A stretch of DNA of 64,000 nucleotides, taken from NCBI GenBank assembly GCA_049724395.1, contig JAUGWO010000117.1:51098-115097 (forward strand), given 5' to 3'. The notes beneath the pieces are model-generated. The model saw only the letters and a program-made list of their open reading frames with translations, was not told where the DNA came from and made no database searches. This document shows, one piece after another, positions 45,692 to 55,769 of this stretch (within the stretch, counting starts at the first letter, position 1; each line of letters opens with the position of its first letter). The translations under genes were made by a program, and so were the position numbers. This DNA is from Spongospora subterranea f. sp. subterranea. Taxonomy: Eukaryota > Endomyxa: Phytomyxea > Phytomyxea > Plasmodiophorida.

Positions 45692-46461
45692 CTACGATGC
45701 CGAAGGCAAATGAATTGGCTGGCGTTCTGGCTGGTCAACGAGAATTACCCTACAGACCTGATGGCGATCATTGACTTCAACGATTCCTGAGCCTTTATTT
45801 CCTTGAATCAGGTACGATAAACGAATTTCGCGAGGAACCCATAACGCAGCCAGACGATTCATGACATTATCGTAGTCCCCGGTAATGCTGTTCAGGTTAA
45901 TGGAACCGGGAATAAAGTAGATGGACCTGAACCGACCGAGCTTGATAGATTCGCCGATTGCGTCACGAACTTCTCTGCAATCACGATTAAATGCTTCTGG
46001 ATGTCACAAACAATGTCCTCTAACTGGTTATTTCGAACGATTCGGAAGGTTCGGGAATACAGCAGCCGAGGCGACCTGCTAACGAGCTTTCGAGATTTTG
46101 GTGACGTCAGCAATACGCAAGTAGCAATGCCCGTCGCAATACCGAAGCCGAACATGGCTGGAGTTCTGATTTTCGGCCAATCGGAAATCTTGAGCACATC
46201 CATCGTCATGACGCGCCGAAGTGACAGAGCGAACAACAGCTGACCGGATATGTGATAGTATCTGCCATGGCGTATGCCAAGCGCGCTCCGACCGCGAGAC
46301 CTGCCGCAGAGCCTACCACTCGAGTCGCAGCGCCTAGAGTCATCCAGCGAGAAGAGATCTTTCGCCATACATTCGTCAGCACCATGATATACAAACAGGA
46401 GGGATATGGCGTGACCGACCGAAAACAGCGCAACTTTCACCTTTGCGGACCAAATCACCAA
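45692..46461 (-). CDS. Coa1/Tim21-family mitochondrial protein, arm 1 copy (frame-broken in exon 1)
   Basis: The last exon (45974-45692) and middle exon (46188-46025) are joined by a 50-nt intron so that SRTFRIVRNNQ runs into EVRDAIGESIKLGRFRS. This fits the Coa1/Tim21 pattern of one membrane span (TPAMFGFGIATGIATCVLL), a short linker and a small domain with a G-KGSGxVxV signature (IRLSYLIQGNKGSGIVEVND). Members assist cytochrome oxidase assembly or inner-membrane import. The first exon (46461-46245) contains another hydrophobic segment. In this arm it has one extra A near the MAK codons that breaks the frame kept in arm 2. The true N-terminus is uncertain. Confidence 0.6.
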
Positions 46462-46634
46462 AATACTCGTTACCCAATGCAGTCGAAATCACGTTGATGT
46501 TTCGTTGGTACAGATATAGTTGGCATGTCCGTGACAGCGTTCAAGATACGGTCGGTGGTGACTGCGGCAGATTCTCCATCGGTGACCCTACGCTGGTTTT
46601 GTATTGTAGCTCGTTTGTGCTTGTTCAGTGATTC

Positions 46635-46880
46635 TATGAAAACGGGATCTGAAAGGATATTGTTTATGAATTATGAGGCGTTATGACGTATGTTGCGCGC
46701 ACATGTATCAGGATGATATCTCGAATTGTGAAGAATTCAGAAGTCACCTGCTGCGCCCTGAATCTAGCAGATACGTGAAACTAAATCTGCCAGACCTCCG
46801 TTAATGCTTTGCTATCTCCTCGTTTGCGCGTCGAAAGTAGCACACTTCTGCTGTTTGGTTGCACATAATGACACTAGTTC
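46635..46880. other. Intergenic segment of arm 1
   Basis: No gene was seen. It lies between the Coa1-like gene and the 3' end of the Ty3/gypsy fossil. Relative to arm 2 it lacks a 202-bp segment at about 46,863. Confidence 0.5.
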
Positions 46881-49831
46881 TTAATCAAAACTCAATCGCC
46901 TTGATTTCATGGCTCATGTCCCTAAACCGAGTGGTGTCACCACACACCCCCCTTAGTCCGGAAGCCGCACCGGACTCCACGACCCATTTTGATCGTCATC
47001 GTCCTCGCTAGATTCGAAATCTGCGGGATCATAGGGCTCGAAGTCCATCTCTTTCTTGGAAATCGTCCCTGCCGACATGGCTGCCGCCTCCCGTTCTTCG
47101 TCATCTGTCCCTTCCGCACCACCTGTTTCATCATCATCAATGCGCACCAGTACCAGCTGATCGACGTTGAACAACGCCTCTTTCCCCCGTAGTTTCGTGC
47201 CGAAGTCGGTAGGTGTCGGTCGCGTTCTCGTGCCTGCTAAGTACCCTCCAAGGTCCCGTTAATCGCGGCAGGGATCTCCGGGATTGCCGTTCTTCCAATA
47301 CTGGCGCCGATGCTACTTGCGTCACCCAGACCAACCGACCCACGTCCAGGATCATATCCATCCGGCCGTTGTTGTAACGGTCTTTCGCAGTTCGATACAC
47401 TTCTGCCGCCGTCTGCTCCGAGATCTTCCAAGCTGCATGAAGCCTTCGTCGAAGACGCGCCAGATATTCACGCTGCGCCATGGGATTTGCCTTTGGAATC
47501 AACACGTTGTAGCTGCTGGGCCCCCTCAGGTCTCGTCCGAACTCCAGGAAGTGCGGTGTCTGTCCCGTTGTCCGACATACGCCTTGGCAATACGCAAATG
47601 TCAGATAAGGGGAAACGCGATCCCACCGGTTCTGCTCGTCCGGCGCTAGCGTTCGCAGAAACGAGTTCAGGTATCGATGCGGTCTTTCCGCCATCCCATT
47701 GGCCTTTGCCCGGTAGGCCACGGTCATCGACAGTTGGATACCCAGCGCTTCGCACATCGCTGTCCAAAGTTCATCCCGCCAGGACGTGCTACGATCTGCC
47801 ACCAGTTTCAGGGGAAAGCCTTTCGTCAGAAATACTCCTGTAATCAATGCCTCCGCCGATTCCGTGGCCGAGAATGACGTAGTGTTAACACTACGCCAGC
47901 CCCCCAAGGACTCGATGATGGCCGGATGTGTCCTTCCTCCAACATCTTGTGGACGCTGTCGTTCACATAGGCTTCCATCGCTGGGTGAAATCGTCTGGGC
48001 GGGCCAGCAACCGGTTGTCGCGCCTGCCGTCAGAGGGATTCGATGTTGAAAAGTCTCTGTGGTCGATAGCCGGTTGTGCCTTGTCTTGAACCGGTCTTTG
48101 TTTGCGCGGACCACTGTCGGATTCGCGTTTGGTCTTGGTCGTCAAAAGACGCCTAATCGACATGTATGGCCTCCAACACAGCCGCTGTTTGCTCATCTTC
48201 TTCGTCACCGTCGTTCGCCTCGTCGGGTTTCTCTACCGACTCCGTCGTCTCCACTGTCGACGCCTTGTCCTCCGCTTTATCGGCCCAAGTAACTCGGAGT
48301 ACGCCACCTTCCGTTCGCGGTGCTGTCCTTAATGCCACCTGCACTCCCAGTTCCGTAGTCTAACCGAACCTTGCTCCAGGTCGATTATGGCCCCCCACTT
48401 GGCCAGCAGGTCCCTTCCGATGAGTACGTCATGAACCAGCCTGTCCAACACCACGAATGTCCCCGTCGTACTTTTTCCTCCGATCGAAACCTTCGCCCGT
48501 GCCCATCCTTCCGGGGTGACCTCCCCTCCCACGAAGCTCGCCATCGGCGCCATGTCCGGTGCCGCTGGCTGCGTCACTTCCCCCGCCGCTGCTACCGCGC
48601 GACGTCGAATCAAGTTTACATCCGCCCTTGTGTCAATCAACGCGGTGATCGATTGATTTCCGATCTCCACAAGGATGGTCCCATCTGTTGCTGGCCTCTG
48701 CAGACCTCCTGGATCGAAGGAGGTTGGGGCGGCTGCAGCCGCCCCGCAGCCTCAGGATGCCCACTGTGGGTTCGTGGCCGTCCTCGCCGCGTCCACTTGC
48801 TCTTTCTTGGGGCATGCCGTCCTGATGTGCCCCCGCTCATGGCATCGATAACAGGTCCTTGACCGCATCGCGTGCGCGCAATCCCGGTAGCTGAGTTTGT
48901 CGCTCGCGCATGTCCTGCAACGATAGGTTAACTGTGGCGTCGGTGGTGCCCCAATCGCCGCTGCTACTACATCGGGCTGGCTTGTCGCTGCCGATCCTAT
49001 CGTTTTGACGTTCGTCGGACGGCGTCCAACAAGTTGCTCGCGCAGCCGTTCCTTGTATAGACAGGAATGCAAAAATCGCAGTCGCTCCTCGACTGGCAGG
49101 TCGCGTGCTCTGTTCGTCAATAAATACGTCGTTTCCAACATCTCCCTTGTCTTGTCCGCAATGCTGGCCCGGTAGACCAAATATATAATCTCGGTCGTTG
49201 TTTGACCGGGCAGATTGGCCTGCAATTCATTAATTGTTGTTTCCAGCCGCTCGAGGAACGCCGTCAACAGTTCTTCCGGTCGTTAGTGGACGGCCAAGGC
49301 GGCTTCCATCCATCGATCCCCGTCCTCCGGTTCCAACGATCCCTGAATTCGGTCGCGCGCGTACAGAAGCGCCTCTTCGTACGGGTCGTCCGGAAGCATT
49401 CGCTCAGCGGACTCCACCAACTCCACCAGTGACTTATTCCCCATCCTTGTGCGAATCCAGATCTCGACGTCGCGTCGGTCCTCATATTCGAGTCTTCGAA
49501 CCGTCAATATGGCCATGTTGATCCACATGACCGCGATGTCAACCTTCGCCGCGCTCCACGGGTTCGCCGTGCATGTCGCCAATTTCGGCGGATTGAACTG
49601 CCCTGAGCGCACTGGGATCCGTTGCGCCCGATGAAGGTTCGGCTGTTCCCGCGTCGCCTTGACATCTGGCTGCGCCTCCACCACCTGAACCTCGGCCGCT
49701 TCCGAGGGTGCCGATAGTAGTCGCTTTGTCAGCGCCTCTATAACCTGGCAGAGCCGCGATCTCTCCTTAATCCCACTTTTTTCCGTGAACCTAACAAATA
49801 TTGCGGGACACAGGGAGTACAACACTGTCAT
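46865..49831 (-). mobile_element. Ty3/gypsy-type LTR retrotransposon fossil (arm 1 side)
   Basis: Read on the minus strand, the parts are in order. There is a gag with a CCHC knuckle (CYRCHERGHIRTACP, near 48,840), and an aspartic protease-like stretch (ALIDTRADVNLIRR ... VLIGRDLLAKWG, near 48,640-48,400). A trace of the reverse transcriptase start follows, then an integrase with core and C-terminal parts (GFPLKLVADRST, NGMAERPHRYLNSFLRTLAP, LTGPWRVLSRHENATDTYRL). A purine tract ending GGGGGG is followed by TGTGTGGTGACACCAC at 46,946, which looks like the start of a 3' LTR. The copy is incomplete and broken at several points. It shares its integrase region with the copy in arm 2 at about 97 % by eye, so it is fairly young. 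Confidence 0.85.
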
Positions 49832-49844
49832 TATTCTCCGGGTT

Positions 49845-50570
49845 GGTGCAAGGTCATATATTAAAAAGTGCGTAACTAAGACCTACCGGTATATACCGGT
49901 TTGGTTGGCCCGGATATTTTCAAAGGACAAGAAAATTTGATAAAAAAAGGTACTCCTACGTATTTTGGAGGTCACTTTTTTTCAAGGCCGCGCCGCCCCA
50001 ATCAAAGTTCATGGACTTTGACTGTGTCCACGCAATTTGGACAGACAAGACTGGATTCAAACACTGGCACGCACTTTTTGATTTAGCTTTTTGATCCAGT
50101 CTTTCCCATTTCTTAGACGTGATTTTCTAAGAATAGCTTTTTAGTGGGTGTTCGACATCCCCAATTATTGCACAAGTTGTGCATCCAGGATCGCACTTTG
50201 ACGTCTACAATTCGCCACCGTTTGTGAAAGGCGATGGAGGAGAAAACCGGCGAAATATCGCAATTTAAATTTGATGGGACGGCCAACCGCACGAGATATT
50301 GAGCCCTCTGGATAATAGAGGGAAGAGTTGAATTGCTCTTACATCATAAATGGATCCACACTGTTTATTCTTGAAAATAGCCTTTGAAGCATGCAAAAAC
50401 CGGCCCAATATCTGAGTTTTTTTCCCAGCGATGAAAACAGATGGTCGAACCTTTAGGTACTGGTCGAGGGGTAAGATATCAACTGTCGCCTCGTGACATG
50501 TCAATGAGGGACCTTTTGGAAAGAAATCGCAGCTTACACAAGATCATTTCGTAAACCCAACGCTCCGTCC
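49845..50570. other. Unassigned DNA between gypsy fossil and DNA transposon
   Basis: No gene is supported. CCGGTATATACCGG near 49,886 is a perfect 14-bp palindrome. The expected 5' LTR of the gypsy copy could not be delimited here. Confidence 0.35.
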
Positions 50571-50574
50571 ATAT
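50571..50574. repeat. Target-site duplication ATAT, left
   Basis: ATAT lies directly outside the left terminal repeat and is matched by ATAT at 53877-53880 directly outside the right one. Confidence 0.7.
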
Positions 50575-50587
50575 CCCTAGACCACGG

Positions 50588-50611
50588 CTATTCGTAATAT
50601 ATTACGAATAT
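50588..50611 (+). repeat. Left subterminal repeat with 20-bp perfect palindrome
   Basis: It contains ATTCGTAATATATTACGAAT (50590-50609), which is its own reverse complement. The full 24 bp are present in inverted orientation at 53666-53689. A candidate transposase binding site. Confidence 0.9.
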
Positions 50612-50839
50612 CACCCAGACGGACTTTTTCGGTTTTTGCGCGATTCGGGAGATATTCGTACGATTATCGTCACTGAAAATGGCGATTTTGCTGTCTTCCC
50701 AACGGGTCATCCAAATGACTCTGACCTATTATTTAGGGTTTATCGGGATCCTATCATCCATAGGTACACTAGTCATGTTCAACAGAGTGTCAATAAAAAT
50801 ACCTGCTGCGCATTGCCACTGTTCTCATTGTCGGTGGAT

Positions 50840-51700
50840 CTTCGCTTGCATGGTGGTGAAAGCAGTAGAGAAGCGTATAAATGTTTCCTCCGGTTGGACT
50901 AGGGTGGATATCCCAACATGGGAAATCGTTGATGAAGATCATTTTATTGATTCAGCAGGTGGGCCACGATATAAACATTTTTTTCAGACTGTAGTCGAGC
51001 GAGTATCCCGCAATCTAGCCAACCGACGAGTCGAGCCGTCTCGCGCCGAGATGGTGATGATGTTAATCGAACCCGCGGTGCATAGACTAGTGTCGTTTTG
51101 CAATTCGGCAATGCCGGATAGTGTTCAACACACGAACAGTGCAGAGTATATTCGTTTGATCGCAACCATGCTTGTCCTGTCAACGTTCAAGGGATCTCCT
51201 GAACAGAAATATGAGATCATTGATGGTCTGAAACTTTCAGTTCTGGATTATGACCGGATGAAGGAGTTGCTGAGCAGCACCCGAGCATATTCAGCTTTAG
51301 GTCGTGTCGGGTCGTGGACATGTGGTTGGGATGCGCAAGGCGACCACACGCCTAAATGCATGGAACTTGAAAGAGTCCTGTTGGAGGAGAGCCGTCGCCT
51401 CATCGTGGACGCCGACAACGCATGGTTTGTAGTGGACGACGACTTGATCAGTTCAAGAGCACAAGATGTTCAAGTCAAGACTCTAAGCCAGAGGAAGGCT
51501 GGCAAAGAAAGGCCACACAGCTGATGTTCTGGCAGACAGCCAGACCAGAATTGTAATTGCGAGCAAGTTACGTGTCAGAGGAGCGAAGCAAGAAGAGTCA
51601 GTGGATTACCTTTTCAAACTCCTGACAGACCATCATGGTGTCTCTCTGAGATGCTGTGGAGTCACTCAAGATCGGGGATACGGAAGCCCTGACATAGCAT
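50840..51700 (+). CDS. piggyBac-like DDE transposase domain
   Basis: Open sequence from about 50,840 (possible start MVVKAVEKRINVSSGW at about 50,850; the frame is open further upstream) encodes a helical N-terminal region (EIVDEDHFIDSAGGPRYKHF). The first catalytic Asp region is WFVVDDDLISSRAQDV at about 51,430, aligned with piggyBac TIDEQL. After a frame change near 51,505 the sequence continues GHTADVLADSQTRIVIASKL, then VTQDRGYGSPDIA, aligned with the second Asp region (TCDNWFTS). Spacing between the two Asp is about 78 residues, the same as in piggyBac. The downstream frame resumes with KTVERGLGCAFIMPQHLMNY. The third Asp was not located with confidence. Confidence 0.6.
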
Positions 51701-53646
51701 GAAAACGGTGGAACGGGGCTTAGGCTGCGCGTTCATCATGCCCCAACATCTCATGAACTACCACCCATATTGTTCAGAATCCCAACTCCAGGCCTCGAAG
51801 GCTGCTGCTACCTTTAACAAGGCCAGGCGGCATAATTATGTCATCGACAACATTCACAACAGTGATGAGGACCTGGATAGTGATGGACAAGAGCTGGACG
51901 AATCTGATCAAGACATACCTGGTCTGTTCAGTACTGACTTCGACAGTGAGGTCAGAATGCATTCGGAACACTGGGTGATGCCAGATGGTCCATCACTAGG
52001 GCAAGAGGTACTCGCAGCGTCGAAAAAGGTCAAGGTGTCGGGTCAGTCGAACGCTGCTCCAATGCAACTGTATGCAATTGCGGTTCGAGAGCATGGCGAT
52101 CAGAAAGCCTGCAAAGTCTTGAGGTTTTATATCTCTTGGCCAAGCATTCCGTCTTTTCTCCATAACTGGATGGCCGTGTATCATCCATCATCCAAGTCCA
52201 ACGCAACCAATACGATATTCTACCCTGATGATCCAACCATCGTCAAGGCTCCTGCGAGAATGGCGATTGAAGATGCCGTTTTCGGAATGTTTTATCCTTT
52301 AACAGCTGGGCAGCGATGCTCCGACTGGTTCCAACAACGGAGCTTTCGTTGCATTGCGACTATGGCTGCATACATAATCAAGTTTCATCCGGCTGCTCAA
52401 AGGTTCCTTGTGCGCGCAGGCGTTGACGACGTTATGAACCCTCCTGATTTTGCTTCGGTGATGAGTTTGTTTGTAAAATCATGGTTTCATCGCCATTCTT
52501 CCACCGACAGTATGCGACGAGGGACCAAGAATGAAATTCGCATCTTTGAGGCCATCTCCGACCTCGACATTATTGAACACATTTCTGAAGTTGGATTAAT
52601 TCGGCATCACACGCTGGAGTGGGCGGCAGCTTCTCCCGACGCTATTGCAATAATATCGGTGAATGGAACCCAGGTTCCCTGTGTGGTTGAATTCAAGAGT
52701 ACTATCGTTGATTCCAGTGTCGACGCTGCGATCTCCATACGAAATCGCTTCGGAGCTGTGTTTTTTAAGTGTGGGAGATGACGTCTGGTGGGAAGCGATA
52801 CCAGGCGAACATCGGGCACAGATTCTCCATCAAGTCTGTGTGTCGAACTTCAGCTATTTCCTGTATTGCAAAACTAGGGAAACTTCTCCTATCTACTGTG
52901 TTATTGGCCACGTGACCAATTCTCAAAAAGAGGCATTTCTGTCCGCGTTGTCGAGCGTTGCTGATCCTGTGCTATCGTGGGCCCACAATTTGGACATCGC
53001 GCAAGACGTCGTAGTACCAGAATGGATTAACAAAAGTGAATCAGATATCATCAAGTCACAATACAGATTTTGGCGAATGATTCGAGATGAGGTTGAGCTG
53101 AATGGACCGATGAAACCAGTCAAAACCTTCAAGCATTCTTCTCAATCGCTTTATTCCAAGGCAAAAGGTGGAGTGGATGGAGCTACAGATTATCTGGCGC
53201 AAGTGTCCTTTCCTCTCACAAATTTGCCTTTCGAGACCAAATTTGTTCTGAGATCAATTTTTATGGTAGTTATCAACGCATGTATTGTCTACAGAGTGCA
53301 TCGCCGTAGAGATTTGGTTGACGAAGCCGAAATTCCCAACAGACTCTTGAAAAATTTGAAAAGGTCTGTTGCACGCGTCGAGTTAGTATCAGATTTTATC
53401 TACAAGGCTGGAAAGGAAATGCTGATGGCAGCACCGGCGCCCTGTCAATCTTTTCAAGGACAATCGTCCAGCAATTCTCTGTTGATACAAGGATCTTTAA
53501 CAAAAGAGGAGATTGGATATTTGCAAAAAAAAATCAGAAAAAAATTTCTCAAGCGTCATCCAGATCATACGATTGCATTAATGCATCGTGAGCGACTCAA
53601 AAATGCCCATCCATGTGACGGCAAGCGACGATCGAGCCGAAATTGA
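51699..53646 (+). CDS. YqaJ/lambda-exonuclease-like PD-(D/E)XK nuclease domain of the transposon
   Basis: Frame 51699-52781 continues from the transposase with an acidic linker (DEDLDSDGQELDESDQD). It carries GTKNEIRIFEAISDL (conserved Glu, near 52,530), then AAASPDAIAI (Asp, near 52,630) and VPCVVEFKST (ExK, near 52,680). After a frame change near 52,768 in a T6 run it continues HRAQILHQVCVSNFSYFLY, the QxxxQ motif that follows the ExK strand in YqaJ-type exonucleases. The remaining about 240 residues to the stop at 53,646 are helical and end in a basic tail (KKKIRKKFLKRH). A nuclease of this class next to or fused with a piggyBac-type transposase is unusual. Whether it is one protein or two cannot be settled here. 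Confidence 0.65.
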
Positions 53647-53665
53647 CATAAAAAAGGCTGGTCAG

Positions 53666-53689
53666 ATATTCGTAATATATTACGAATAG
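53666..53689 (-). repeat. Right subterminal repeat with 20-bp perfect palindrome
   Basis: This is the reverse complement of 50588-50611; the palindromic core occupies 53668-53687. It lies 20 bp after the nuclease stop codon. Confidence 0.9.
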
Positions 53690-53876
53690 CCATTTCTCCG
53701 TGAAATTTCCCTATAAAACCAAAACTCCGTTTTATGCCAACTGTGTGATGCAATTCTTTTAAAAAAATTGGAGCAGGTTTCTATTGACCATAACTCACAA
53801 CTCCTAAATCCACTACTAAAATGCAGTAGGTTTAGACTATGTACAGGCTTTCAAAGAGTTACTCCGTGGTCTAGGG

Positions 53877-53880
53877 ATAT
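53877..53880. repeat. Target-site duplication ATAT, right
   Basis: Partner of the ATAT at 50571-50574. Confidence 0.7.
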
Positions 53881-54211
53881 TGTCAACCTTCAAACTCGAT
53901 TTCCTTGGATACACGGAAATACATGACCTTGTTGCACCACCACACCCCGGAGATTAGCAGACTGTGTCACAGTCATTAGTGTACCCTATTGTGCGAGTGT
54001 CCAAACATCTCACGCGGTAGAGGGATAGGCCGCACAGTGTTGGAGAGAGGCAGTTGCCACTTGGTCTACTGTACTGTTCCATTGACCGATTATGATTGAT
54101 TATATCACAGACGCACTATCAGAGACAATACCACGGAGTCCGTCGGGTTTTAAATAGTGAATCACCGTGTTTGTCATTCATTATCACTTTTTCACTTTTC
54201 AATTTCCCTTG

Positions 54212-55763
54212 ATGTTGTCGAGTTTCATTTTTTCGAAGTTCGTCATAATACTGGTGGTATTGAAAGTTGGTGCCTCAACGTCCGCAGATTCGGAACGGAT
54301 TGATGACTCACTTCTGGCAATTATATTCAGGTCGCAATAGGTGTATTGACGTTGGGGTATAATGTAATTGACTAATCGGATTATCTAGTGCTCCAGAAGT
54401 TGCTCGAAATTATGCTGCTGAGATTGACGCCAATTATATAAATCGTTGGTTTGAAATTGATTTCAGTCTGACCGGGCATTGGAACGAATGGGTTGAGTAA
54501 TCAGATGTGTCAGATCCAATATTTCACTGACCAAATATCACAGGAGTCAAGTCCGGTGTTGAGCACCACCGCTCTCAATTTAGCACTTATTTACCGCCAG
54601 TAATATCAAAATTGTCATTGGTTCTGATCCACCCTTAATGTTATTACAATAGGGAGGAAATCGCCATGATTCTATTAGACAGAGGGGCCAATGTATTTGT
54701 AGCCGATGGCTATGGCAATATTCCATTGCACTTGGCCATTGAAACTTGCCTGTAATATATTGCCCATTATTGGTCATCACCCATTATCTGACAACTTTTT
54801 AGTAATGAAGCCGTCAATAAGATCATGGACATCATGAACAGGGTCGAAATGCCGATGCAGTTTTTTCTTCACAAAAACAGTTTTGGTAGAACGCCACTTC
54901 ATATGGCAGTTTCCTATGAGTGGTTGGTGGTACTTAGTGTTGAGACCCTGGTCCGGTGTCGATAATCGTTATTGAATTTCAGCGAAGCGGTGTTAAAAAG
55001 ATTGCTGGATGACGGCCCCCATCCAATGATCACTGATGATAAGGGGAATACAGCACTGCACCTGGCAATAGAGGAGGGGAATGTTATGTACTGCTATAAC
55101 ATGTTAATGTCTTAAAGAGTCTGATCGAGATCTCACAGGAATCCACACATTAATATTGGTATTATTAATGCGGCGAGTTCAACAATCGTCAACATTCGAA
55201 ACCATAATGGGGCAACTGCTCTCCATCGGGCATTTTCATTATCCATGTCAAATCGTCGCCTGGTCAACCTCTTTGTGCTAATCTGACTGTTTTTAGAGTC
55301 TGGGGTGTTGAACATTTATTGAAAAACGGTGCCGATCCAATGATCACTGATAATTATGGGAATACAGCACTGCACCTGGCAATAGAGATGGGGTTTTATA
55401 CTGCTATAACATGTTAATGTCTCAAAGAGTCTGATCGAGATCTCACAGGAATCCACACATTATTATTGGTATTATTAAGGCGGCGGGGCCAGCAATCGTC
55501 AACATTCAAAACTATAAGGAAGAAACTGCTCTCCATGTGGCAGTTTTAAATACTCAGTTTGTCAACTCGTCGCTGGTCAACCTCTTTGTGCTAATCTGAC
55601 TGTTTTCAGAGTCTGGGCTGTTAAATATTTGTGGGAAATAGGCGCCAGCGGCACCATCAAGGCTAATGAGAAGACAGCACTGCAGGTGGCAATGGGGATG
55701 ATTGCAGACGACGGTTCCGCAGATGTCGTGGAGATCTACGATCTTTTACTGCGTTTTGATTGA
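54212..55763 (+). CDS. Secreted ankyrin-repeat protein, intron-rich
   Basis: Exon 1 starts MLSSFIFSKFVIILVVLKVGA, a clear signal peptide, and stops at a 58-nt intron (54,331 region). Later exons are joined by introns of about 50-60 nt, for example 54,499-54,550 and 54,754-54,803. They encode ankyrin repeats: STTALNLALIYRQEEIAMIL, DRGANVFVADGYGNIPLHLA, NSFGRTPLHMAVSYE, DDKGNTALHLAIEEGN, NGATALHRAF, WGVEHLLKNGADPMITDNYG, EETALHVAV, KTALQVAMG. The stop is TGA at 55,761. A block of about 310 bp is tandemly duplicated within the gene. Ankyrin repeats bind other proteins; a secreted form suggests an extracellular or host-directed role (inference). Some exon borders remain approximate. Confidence 0.75.
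55000..55620. repeat. Tandem duplication of about 310 bp within the ankyrin gene
   Basis: The strings CCAATGATCACTGAT, then GGGAATACAGCACTGCACCT, then AAGAGTCTGATCGAGATCTC and ATCCACACATTA recur about 310 bp apart (for example AAGAGTCTG at 55,115 and 55,425). Each copy carries two ankyrin exons and their introns, so repeats were added by whole-exon duplication. Confidence 0.85.
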
Positions 55764-55769
55764 TAAACT

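Larger units (their letters stand above)
42137..47878 (-). repeat. Arm 1 of large inverted repeat
   Basis: This 5.74-kb segment matches 58061-63994 in reverse complement almost base for base. It includes RPB10, the ubiquitin-like gene, CMC1, the multi-span gene, the Coa1-like gene and the 3' part of a Ty3/gypsy fossil. The inner limit is where GTCATT-TCGGCCACGG stops matching at about 47,878. Differences are scattered substitutions and 1-2-base indels, plus one 202-bp segment missing from this arm. Confidence 0.95.
50575..53876 (+). mobile_element. piggyBac-like DNA transposon encoding a transposase and PD-(D/E)XK nuclease
   Basis: The 3302-bp element has perfect 13-bp terminal inverted repeats, CCCTAGACCACGG (50575-50587) and its complement (53864-53876), starting with the CCCTAGA that also starts the insect piggyBac repeats. 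A 24-bp subterminal repeat follows immediately on the left (50588-50611) and recurs inverted on the right (53666-53689), 174 bp from the end. This mirrors the asymmetric internal repeats of piggyBac. Inside are a DDE-type transposase region and a YqaJ-like nuclease region on the plus strand. The flanking duplication is ATAT, not the TTAA expected for piggyBac. The coding frame is interrupted at about 51,505, 51,697 and 52,768, so this copy is probably inactive or the sequence has indels. Confidence 0.8.

Noticed and set aside
47284-48862. Plus-strand open frames opposite the gypsy fossil
   Set aside because: They mirror the conserved integrase, protease and gag sequence on the minus strand.
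50571-53880. Classification as hAT or Tc1/mariner from the short target duplication
   Set aside because: hAT gives 8-bp and Tc1 gives TA duplications; the 13-bp CCCTAGA repeat, asymmetric internal repeats and Asp spacing fit piggyBac better.
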